Assembly (NCBI GenBank): GCA_029782025.1
Contig: JAKOVR010000001.1
Coordinates: forward strand, 1 to 39,556
Direction of reading: 5' to 3'
Origin: Actinomycetes bacterium
GTDB lineage: Bacteria; Actinomycetota; Acidimicrobiia; Acidimicrobiales; Acidimicrobilacustridaceae
Length of the DNA: 39,556 nt
Part shown: positions 8,222 to 14,780 of the stretch, piece after piece
Position numbering within the stretch: the stretch's first letter is position 1
Layout: the number at the start of each line of letters is the position of its first letter
Notes under the pieces: generated by a model
Database searches by the model: none
The model's input: only the letters and a program-made list of their open reading frames with translations
Told to the model about the DNA's origin: nothing
Made by a program: the position numbers and the translations under genes

Positions 8222-9859
8222 GTGTTCAAGAACCCCCTCGGTGAACGGTCCCGTGCCGTCACCGCCGCGGGCCTGGTCTCGGCGCTGCTCGGCACCGCCG
8301 GGCTCCCGTTGCTGGCCCACCAGGCCGGCGCCGACACCGTGCTCGACAACACCCAGGTGGCGTCGATCACGGCCGGCAACGGCACCGTGCAGGGCAACAC
8401 CGCCCTGCACGGCCTCAGCAGCCCGAGCAACGGCGTCTCCACCGCCACCATCACCGTGACCGCCAACGCCGGTAGCAACGTCTACGGCGTGGATGCCCGC
8501 ATCTGCGAGCCGGGTGCCGACCTCCAGTTCTCCGCCGACCTCAACCCGACCCAGACGGGCCACTGTGCCCCGACGGCCCTGGGTGCCGGCGGCAGCGCGC
8601 TGGTGTCGGTCGCCACGGCCCCGCCGAACCTGACGGCCACCCTCTCGTTCAACATCGTGCCCGGCTCCTCCACCTGGACCGACTCCGGCGGCACGACCCA
8701 CACGATCACGTGCGACTACACCACCAACGCCACCCCATGTGGCCTGTGGCTGCGGATCGCCGTGCCGGCCGGCCAGAACAACGGGACGGAGTTCAAGCAC
8801 TACGACCTGACCTTCGCCGGTCCGGCTGGTGCGCCGACCGCCCTCGCGGGCACCCCTGGCGACACCACCGCCAACCTGACCTGGACCCCGCCGTCGAACA
8901 CCGGCGACGCGCCGATCGACTACTACGTCGTCACGCCGTCGATCGCCGGTGTGCCGCAGGCGCCGATCAACACGCCCAACGCCAACAACAGCTTCAACGT
9001 CACCGGCCTGACGAACTTCACCGCCTACACCTTCGACGTCCAGGCTCACAACGCCTCGGGCTTCGTGGGTACGGCGGCGACGTCCGGCACGGTGACGCCG
9101 GCTCCGCCCGCCCCCGGCGGTGTGACGGCGTCCGCCGCCAACGCCCAGGCCACGGTGACGTGGTCGCCGGTGTCGGGCACCACGCCCACCCGCTACCGGG
9201 TGACCCCCTACGTGGGCGGGCTGGCCCAGGCTGGCCTCATCGGCTTCACCGTCAACGGCACCACGACGACCCTGCTCGTGACCGGCCTCACCAACGGCAC
9301 CACCTACACCTTCACGGTGGCGGCCGAGTACCCCGGCCCGAACTACAGCCAGGACTCGGCCCCCTCGCCGGCCGTGACCCCGAGCAACATCTACGTGCAG
9401 CAGACCATCATCGCCACCCGCCCGCAGGGCGCCCTCACCCTCACCGAGGCGGGCAACACGGTGACGATGCCGGCGGCCACCCTCAACGCCAACGGCACCC
9501 TGTACCTCACGTCGGCGCCGCTCAACACGGTCACCCTCACCGACACCCGTGACACCAACCCCGGCTGGAACGTCAACGCCCAGGTCTCGAGCTTCGTCTC
9601 GGGTCTGAACTCCTTCCCCAGCACCAACCTCGGCTGGGTCCCGGCCCTCGGGAGCGCCGCTCCCACCCAGACCGTGACCATGGGCGGCACCGTCGCCCCC
9701 GGCACCAACCCCGGCCTGTCGGCCTCCACGCCCTTCGCCTCCGCTCCGGCGGGTGCGGGTCTGGGTGTGGCGACCTTCGACGCCACCCTCAACCTCCAGA
9801 TCCCCGTGGCGACCCCGTCGGGCACCTACAGCGCCACGATGACCATCACGGCGGTCTGA
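8222..9859 (+). CDS. Secreted multidomain protein: neocarzinostatin-like domain, two FnIII modules, C-terminal WxL-like domain
   Basis: This is a 545-residue exported protein. The GTG at 8222 follows AAAGGAG at good spacing. The signal peptide ends near HQAGA. Residues about 40-200 form a two-disulfide Ig-like domain with ARIC...DLNPTQTGHC and ITCDYTTNATPC, shared with later genes in this cluster. Two FnIII modules follow (about 200-295 and 297-395; hallmarks GLTNFTAYTFDVQA and GLTNGTTYTFTVAA). The last 150 residues resemble the WxL wall-binding domain: TVTLTDTRDTNPGWNVNAQVSSF, SNLGWVP, LGVATFDATLNLQIP and a terminal PSGTYSATMTITA. The first motif is W-N-V, not W-x-L. WxL domains bind peptidoglycan non-covalently in Firmicutes. 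The nearby DUF916 gene supports the reading. The WxL call rests on remembered family patterns and needs a profile search. Confidence 0.8.
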   Translation: MFKNPLGERSRAVTAAGLVSALLGTAGLPLLAHQAGADTVLDNTQVASITAGNGTVQGNTALHGLSSPSNGVSTATITVTANAGSNVYGVDARICEPGADLQFSADLNPTQTGHCAPTALGAGGSALVSVATAPPNLTATLSFNIVPGSSTWTDSGGTTHTITCDYTTNATPCGLWLRIAVPAGQNNGTEFKHYDLTFAGPAGAPTALAGTPGDTTANLTWTPPSNTGDAPIDYYVVTPSIAGVPQAPINTPNANNSFNVTGLTNFTAYTFDVQAHNASGFVGTAATSGTVTPAPPAPGGVTASAANAQATVTWSPVSGTTPTRYRVTPYVGGLAQAGLIGFTVNGTTTTLLVTGLTNGTTYTFTVAAEYPGPNYSQDSAPSPAVTPSNIYVQQTIIATRPQGALTLTEAGNTVTMPAATLNANGTLYLTSAPLNTVTLTDTRDTNPGWNVNAQVSSFVSGLNSFPSTNLGWVPALGSAAPTQTVTMGGTVAPGTNPGLSASTPFASAPAGAGLGVATFDATLNLQIPVATPSGTYSATMTITAV

Positions 9860-9918
9860 TCCCCCTGGTGCTCCGGCACCCCCCCCACATACAGACGGAG
9901 TACCCAGGCCACACAACC

Positions 9919-9949
9919 GGGGTGGAGCGGCGTGACGCCGCTCCACCCC
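9919..9949 (+). terminator. Strong GC hairpin (terminator-like) after the WxL-like gene
   Basis: GGGGTGGAGCGGCG (9919-9932) pairs perfectly with CGCCGCTCCACCCC (9936-9949) around a TGA loop. It lies 60 bases after the stop at 9859 and 27 bases before the next start. A flanking GGCC/GGCC pair could extend it. The following sequence is TGTTCT, only weakly T-rich. It probably terminates or attenuates between the WxL-like gene and the DUF916 gene, which would set their protein ratio. Confidence 0.65.
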
Positions 9950-9975
9950 AGGCCTGTTCTCCGGCCGAACCACCG

Positions 9976-11145
9976 ATGAAGCATCCCCCCTCTCCTCCCC
10001 GACGCTCTCCCGCCTTCGCCGTCGCCCTCGCCGTGGCCCTCGCCGTGGCCGCGCTGGTCGGCCCCGGGACCGTGGCCCACGCGCAGGCGCCCGGGTCGAC
10101 CCCACCGTCGAGCGCCGCCGTCGCCCCTCCCACCACGGCCGGCCAGCCCGCCGGGCAGCAGGCCACCGTGGCGCCCGGCGCCGCCTCCTGGTCGCTCACC
10201 CCGAGCGGCGACAATCCCGAGGAGCCCGGCTCCCGCCCCGATCTCTCCTACGACCTCGCTCCCGGCAGCCGCATCGACGATTCGGTCACGGTGTGGAACT
10301 CCGGCGCCGAGCCGTTGAACGTCCGGGTGTACGCCACCGATGCGTTCACCACCACCACCGGAGGGTTCGACCTCCTGCCCGGGGCCACCCGACCCACCGA
10401 CGTCGGCTCCTGGGTCACCGTCGACACCCCCGCGTTCACCCTCCCGCCCAACACCCACGCCCGGCTCGACATCCACATCGCCGTCCCGGCGGACGCCGCG
10501 CCCGGCGACCACAGCGGCGGCGTCGTGGCCTCGGTCACGTCGCCGGCCAAGGACGATCGGGGCAACGCCGTCGTCGTCGACAAGCGCGTGGGTTCCCGCC
10601 TGTACGTCCGGGTCGCCGGGCCGATCTCGCCGTTGCTCGTGGTCGACCAGATCGACGCCCGGTACCGCGGCAGCGCCAACCCCTTCGGATCGGGCGAGCT
10701 CGAGGTGACCTACACGGTCAAGAACGCCGGGAACGTGCGTCTGGGGGCCCGCCAGCGTCTCCGCGTGGCCGGGGTGGCCGGTCTCGGCGAGCAGGTCCGC
10801 GATCCCTCGGAGCTCGGCGAGATCCTGCCCGGGGCGGCGGTCACCCGCACGGAGACCTTCACGGGCGTGTGGCCTGCCCTCTTGACCTCGGCCGATCTGT
10901 CCGTCACGCCGTTCTCGGCCAAGGCCAAGCTCCCTGCGGAGCCCGCGCCCTTCACCCGGTCGGCCAGCACCTGGACCATGCCCTGGCCCCTCGTCGCGCT
11001 CGTGCTGCTGATCGCGCTGGTGCTTCGCTTCGCCGCCCGCCGTCGGCAGGCCGACGGCACCTCGACCGCGGCCGGGCCGGGACCGGTCGACGGTCCGGAC
11101 GGCCTCGACGACCAGGCAGCCACACCGGCGCTGCCGGTGCCATGA
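9976..11145 (+). CDS. DUF916-family (WxL-interacting protein-like) membrane-anchored protein
   Basis: This is a 389-residue protein with a signal peptide (cut near TVAHA, residue about 36). Its exported domain (about 65-190) matches the DUF916/WxLIP pattern: SWSLTPSGDNPEEPG, then YDLAPGSRIDDSVTVWN, ATDAFTT..GGFDLLP, DVGSWV and VPADAAPGDHSGGVVASV. A second beta-rich region (about 210-320) has YTVKNAGNVRLG. A membrane helix (about 336-352, VALVLLIALVLRF) precedes a basic stretch and an acidic/Ala tail. In Firmicutes, DUF916 proteins are encoded beside WxL proteins and bind them and peptidoglycan; here the gene directly follows a WxL-like protein. Its stop overlaps the next start (ATGA). The family call is fairly sure; the partner is inferred. 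Confidence 0.85.
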   Translation: MKHPPSPPRRSPAFAVALAVALAVAALVGPGTVAHAQAPGSTPPSSAAVAPPTTAGQPAGQQATVAPGAASWSLTPSGDNPEEPGSRPDLSYDLAPGSRIDDSVTVWNSGAEPLNVRVYATDAFTTTTGGFDLLPGATRPTDVGSWVTVDTPAFTLPPNTHARLDIHIAVPADAAPGDHSGGVVASVTSPAKDDRGNAVVVDKRVGSRLYVRVAGPISPLLVVDQIDARYRGSANPFGSGELEVTYTVKNAGNVRLGARQRLRVAGVAGLGEQVRDPSELGEILPGAAVTRTETFTGVWPALLTSADLSVTPFSAKAKLPAEPAPFTRSASTWTMPWPLVALVLLIALVLRFAARRRQADGTSTAAGPGPVDGPDGLDDQAATPALPVP

Positions 11146-12152
11146 CCTCCCGATCGGGTCGATGGGCTCGGCCGGTCCTGCTCCTCCTCGCCGTGGGGCT
11201 CGGTGCCGCCGCGTGGGCACCGGCGGCCTTCGGGCAGGGCGGCGTCCCGGTCGGTGGCACGACCGGCGGCACGCAGGCGCCGCCCACGCTGCAGCTCGTC
11301 CTGGACCGCGTCGGCGCCGGCGATCGCCTCACCGCGCTGCTCCACGGCTGGCCGATCGGAACCGTCCGGGTGGAGGTGTGCGGCAACCGCGCCCTTCGCG
11401 GGTCGGTCGACTGCGACGTGACCAGGGCCGCCGCGGTCGCCGTGGGGCCCTCGAGCGCGGCCAACGCCACCGTGGCCGCGACCGCGCCGGTGGCATGCCC
11501 GTGCGTGGTGCGGGCCACGGCGCTCACCGGCGCGACCGCCATCGCGCCGGTGGAGATCGCCGGACTCGATGCGCCGGCCGTCCCGTCCCTCGACCGATCG
11601 GCGCCGTCGGTTCCCCCTGCCGGCGTGCTCACCGTCCGGGCACGCGTCGACACCGCCGGCACCGGCCCAGCCCTGGGCCAGCCCCAGCGCGTCCGGCTCC
11701 TGCTCTCGCTGCGCAACGACAGTTCGGCGACGGTGCGCGATCTCCGGGCGACGATCGCCGTCGGGCGCAGCGTGGCCTCGGGATCGCCGGTCCCGCCGCC
11801 CGACTTGGACCCCCTCGCACCGGGCGAGGAACGGACCTACGCCCTCCCGGTCGACGTTGCCGGCCCGGCCCTCGGCACCTTCGCCGTCTTCGGGGAGATC
11901 CACGGGTTGACCGCACCCGTACCCTTCACCGCCTCCTTCGATCTGCCGGCACCGGTCGGCACCATCGTCGTGGTGGGGGCGGCCCTGCCCGTCGTCATCG
12001 CTCTTGGACGTCGGCGCCGACAGCGCCGTCGGTTCCTCATCGCCGCCCTCGACGGCGCCGTCGTCCCGGCCGGTGACCATGCCGGTGACCATGCCGGGAC
12101 CGATCCCACGCCCCCGCCCGCCCCCACCCCCGTCCTCGTGGAGTCCTCGTGA
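11142..12152 (+). CDS. Exported membrane-anchored protein with neocarzinostatin-like and Ig-like domains
   Basis: This 336-residue protein is translationally coupled to the DUF916 gene (ATGA) and to the next gene (GTGA). The signal peptide ends near PAAFG. Residues about 45-140 have the two-disulfide pattern seen in neocarzinostatin apoproteins: VRVEVCGNRALRGSVDCD, then CPCVVRATALTG..AIAPVEIAG. A second beta-sandwich follows (about 155-265; VRLLLSLRNDSSATVRDL). A membrane segment (about 271-288) and RRRRQRRR give an outside-facing topology with a cytoplasmic tail rich in Pro, His and Asp. A short in-frame duplication GDHAGDHAG lies near the C-terminus. No function is established. Its genetic pairing suggests it works with the DUF916 protein at the membrane. 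Confidence 0.75.
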   Translation: MTSRSGRWARPVLLLLAVGLGAAAWAPAAFGQGGVPVGGTTGGTQAPPTLQLVLDRVGAGDRLTALLHGWPIGTVRVEVCGNRALRGSVDCDVTRAAAVAVGPSSAANATVAATAPVACPCVVRATALTGATAIAPVEIAGLDAPAVPSLDRSAPSVPPAGVLTVRARVDTAGTGPALGQPQRVRLLLSLRNDSSATVRDLRATIAVGRSVASGSPVPPPDLDPLAPGEERTYALPVDVAGPALGTFAVFGEIHGLTAPVPFTASFDLPAPVGTIVVVGAALPVVIALGRRRRQRRRFLIAALDGAVVPAGDHAGDHAGTDPTPPPAPTPVLVESS

Positions 12153-12880
12153 ACCGTCTCGCCCAGCACCGCACCGCGCTCACCGTCGCCGCCGCGGCCC
12201 TCCTTGCTGTCGTGTCCTTCGGCTGCTCGTCGGGCAACAGCGCCGACCAGACGAACACCACCGCCGGCCGGTCGGCGGGCGCCCCATCGGCCGCCGGGCC
12301 GTTGGGCTCCTCCCCGGCGGCCACGTCGGGCACCGCGGGCGGCAGCACGCCCGGGGGGACCGCCAGCGGGGCGGGGGACCCGACCAGCACCACCGCCCCG
12401 GCCGGTCCGACCGCGGCGCCCGGGCCGACACCGCCAGGGCCGACCGTGACGTTCCCGACCTCGACCACGAACCCGATCCAGGTGCGGACCTCCAACACCA
12501 GCGGGGTCCGCAGTGGTGACACCATCACCATCCACGCCGAGGCGCCCCCCGGGTCCAAGCTCTACGGCGTGAAGGTCCGCCTGTGCGCCGGCGACGCCGA
12601 GATCGCCTACGACGCCGACCTGAACCCCACCCAGACCGGCCTCTGCGTGCTGCACCCGCTCGCCCCGGGCACCGACACCCTGAAGGACCTCCCCGTCGGC
12701 CCGCCGAACCAGTCGATCGACGTCACGTTCAAGGTCGGAGCCGGGGTCGACTCGTACAACCGCCAGGACGGCACGCCGGTCAACATCCGGTGCGACGCCG
12801 CCCACCCGTGCCAGCTGGCGGTGAAGCTCCAGTTCCCGGGCGGGTTCGGGTTCAAGACGTATCGCCTCGAGTACGCCTGA
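12149..12880 (+). CDS. Lipoprotein with neocarzinostatin-like domain
   Basis: This is a 243-residue lipoprotein starting at a GTG that overlaps the previous stop. The signal sequence ends in SFGC (lipidated Cys26), followed by about 75 residues of Ser/Thr/Gly/Pro-rich linker. The folded part (about 105-243) carries VRLC...ADLNPTQTGLC and IRCDAAHPCQLAVKLQFPGG. ADLNPTQTG is identical to the motif in the protein encoded at 8222-9859, and CQLAVKLQFPG closely resembles the matching strand at 13034-14746, so these are paralogous domains. It has no membrane helix beyond the lipid anchor. It is the last gene of the three-gene coupled set starting at 9976. The role is unknown; a small surface binding module is likely. 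Confidence 0.75.
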   Translation: MNRLAQHRTALTVAAAALLAVVSFGCSSGNSADQTNTTAGRSAGAPSAAGPLGSSPAATSGTAGGSTPGGTASGAGDPTSTTAPAGPTAAPGPTPPGPTVTFPTSTTNPIQVRTSNTSGVRSGDTITIHAEAPPGSKLYGVKVRLCAGDAEIAYDADLNPTQTGLCVLHPLAPGTDTLKDLPVGPPNQSIDVTFKVGAGVDSYNRQDGTPVNIRCDAAHPCQLAVKLQFPGGFGFKTYRLEYA

Positions 12881-12910
12881 CCGGGCGTCGTCCGTGCTCG
12901 ACCGGCGTTT

Positions 12911-12943
12911 GTTCACCCAGAGTTACCTCGACGTTCCCTGACC
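12911..12943 (+). promoter_or_regulatory. PHO-box-like operator: three 11-base direct repeats
   Basis: Three adjoining 11-mers begin with GTT at exact 11-base intervals: GTTCACCCAGA (12911-12921), GTTACCTCGAC (12922-12932) and GTTCCCTGACC (12933-12943). The actinobacterial PHO box, bound by the phosphate-starvation regulator PhoP (RegX3 in mycobacteria), consists of 11-base direct repeats close to GTTCAYYYRGG. The first unit fits almost fully, the others partly. It lies 91 bases before the ATG at 13034 in the only sizeable gap of this stretch. It should control the 13034-18049 operon. Binding is inferred. Confidence 0.65.
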
Positions 12944-13033
12944 GGACAGTCGGTGCTCACCCCCACCGGGGATGCTGGCGGCGACCGGCCTCCCGGCGTC
13001 CCCGCCGGCCGTCCCCCTGGAGTAGCGAGTCCG

Positions 13034-14746
13034 ATGCACCCCTCCGCCGCCCGCCGTCGCTTCCCGGCTGCGCTCTGGTTGACCCTCCTCGTCGTGTCGC
13101 TCCTCAGCGGACTGCTGACGGGCACCGCCAACGCCGAGACGGCGCCCCCGCTCCCGGTGACCGTGACCGCCACCGGGCTCACCAACGCGGTCGATGGCTC
13201 GACGGTGCACATCCACGTGGATGCCCAGTCGCCCCCGAACCCGTCGCCGTCGCAGATCTTCGGCGTCGAGGCCCGCATCTGCCCGACCGCCAACGTCATC
13301 GACTACGCCGCCGACTTCAACCCGAGCCAGCTCGGCAAGTGCGCCAAGACGCCGCTGTCGGTGAACTCCGACGCGCTCACCTCGGTGGCGACGGCACCGC
13401 CGAACGCCACTGCCGATCTCGACTTCCGCGTGGGCATCGGCACGCAGACCTTCGACACCAGCTTCGCCGGGACGGTCACGATCACGTGCGGCCCGGCCAA
13501 CCCGTGCAAGGTCGTCGTGAAGCTCCAGGTGCCGGGCGCCGTCATGTTCACGTCGTTCCCGATCGGGTACGCCGGCGCACCGACCGGTGACTGGTTCCAC
13601 CCGCTGTCGACACCCACGCGGATCCTCGACTCGCGGCCGCCGCCGGAATCGGTGGGCGGGTTCAGCACGCCGTGGGGGCCCGGCACGACCCGTGACGTGG
13701 TCGTGCGGGGCGGCGCCACCACGGTGCCGGCGTCGGCCGACGCCGTGGTGCTCAACGCCACCGTCACCGGCACCTCGGCCTACAGCTTCCTCACCGTCTG
13801 GCCCAAGGGCGACACCCAGCCGACGGCGTCGAACCTGAACTGGAAGCCCGGCCAGACGATCCCCAACGCCGTCACCGTCAAGGTCGGCACCAGCAACTCG
13901 GTCAGCGTCTTCAACAACAGCGGCAACGCCAACGTGATCTTCGACGTGGTCGGCTACTACGACACCAACAGCGGTGACGGCTACACGTCGCTCACCCCGA
14001 CCCGCATCCTCGACTCGCGGCCGCCGCCGGAATCGGTCGGTGGGTTCACCACCCCGTGGGGTGTCGGCACGACCCGCAACGTCACGGTCGCCGGCGGGGC
14101 GACACCGGTGCCGGCCGATGCCGATGCCGTCGTGCTCAACGCCACCGTCACGGGCCCGTCGGCCGAGTCATTCCTCACGATCTGGCCCGCCGGCGCATCC
14201 AAGCCCACGGCCTCGAGCCTGAACTTCATCGCCGGCCAGACGATCCCCAACGCCGTCACGGTGAAGGTCGGGGCGGGCGGACAGGTGAGCGTGTTCAACA
14301 ACTCGGGCAACGTGAACGTGATCTTCGACGTGGTCGGCTACTTCAAGGCTTCGACCGGCGACGCCTTCCATCCCCTCAGCCCGTCCCGCATCCTCGACTC
14401 CCGGCCGGCGCCGGAGAACGTCGGCACGGCGCCCACGCCCTGGACCGCCGGAGCACCGGGGATCCGCCACGTCGCCGTCACCGGGAGCTCGCCCTTCCCG
14501 GTGCCGTCCACGGCCACCGCGGTCTTGACCAACGTGACCGTCACCTCCACGTCGAACTACTCCTTCCTCACGGTGTGGCCCACCGGCGACACCCAGCCCA
14601 CCGCCTCCTCGCTCAACTGGGCGCCGGGCGACACCATCGCCAACGCCGTCACGGCCAAGGTCGGCAGCGGCGGCACCGTCGACATCTTCAACAACTCCGG
14701 CACGGTGAACGTGATCGCCGATGTCGCCGGCTACTACGGGCCGTGA
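13034..14746 (+). CDS. Secreted protein: neocarzinostatin-like domain plus three actinobacterial beta-repeats
   Basis: This is a 570-residue exported protein, first gene after the PHO-box-like site. The signal peptide ends TANA (about residue 34). Residues about 37-183 are the two-disulfide domain: ARIC...ADFNPSQLGKC and ITCGPANPCKVVVKLQVPG. Three repeats of about 128 residues follow (186-314, 315-442, 443-570). Each runs from a TRILDSRP start through ADAVVLNATVTG, SFLTVWP, ASNLNW, GQTIPNAVTVKVG and VSVFNNSG to VIFDVVGYY. This repeat is common in secreted actinobacterial proteins, usually C-terminal, and its role is not established. There is no anchor or sorting signal. Repeats 1 and 2 are nearly identical in DNA over their first 40 bases, indicating recent duplication. 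Confidence 0.85.
   Translation: MHPSAARRRFPAALWLTLLVVSLLSGLLTGTANAETAPPLPVTVTATGLTNAVDGSTVHIHVDAQSPPNPSPSQIFGVEARICPTANVIDYAADFNPSQLGKCAKTPLSVNSDALTSVATAPPNATADLDFRVGIGTQTFDTSFAGTVTITCGPANPCKVVVKLQVPGAVMFTSFPIGYAGAPTGDWFHPLSTPTRILDSRPPPESVGGFSTPWGPGTTRDVVVRGGATTVPASADAVVLNATVTGTSAYSFLTVWPKGDTQPTASNLNWKPGQTIPNAVTVKVGTSNSVSVFNNSGNANVIFDVVGYYDTNSGDGYTSLTPTRILDSRPPPESVGGFTTPWGVGTTRNVTVAGGATPVPADADAVVLNATVTGPSAESFLTIWPAGASKPTASSLNFIAGQTIPNAVTVKVGAGGQVSVFNNSGNVNVIFDVVGYFKASTGDAFHPLSPSRILDSRPAPENVGTAPTPWTAGAPGIRHVAVTGSSPFPVPSTATAVLTNVTVTSTSNYSFLTVWPTGDTQPTASSLNWAPGDTIANAVTAKVGSGGTVDIFNNSGTVNVIADVAGYYGP
13589..14743 (+). repeat. Three tandem in-frame repeats of about 385 bases
   Basis: The units are 13589-13975, 13976-14359 and 14360-14743, lying in one gene and each encoding one beta-repeat module. 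Units 1 and 2 share a near-identical opening (ATCCTCGACTCGCGGCCGCC and beyond); unit 3 has diverged (DSRPAPENV in place of DSRPPPESV). The order of divergence suggests unit 3 is oldest relative to the other two. Confidence 0.8.
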
Positions 14747-14780
14747 CCCCGGCGACGCCAGCGATCCACCGGGGCACGTC

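Noticed and set aside
6493..8478. A 661-codon minus-strand frame opposite the PstS-like gene
   Set aside because: Low-complexity Gly/Arg/Val/Ala product without a domain; the plus strand has signal peptide, ribosome-binding site and binding-protein motifs.
13589..14743. A CRISPR-like or phage-derived repeat array
   Set aside because: The repeats are in-frame protein modules of about 385 bases with no spacers.
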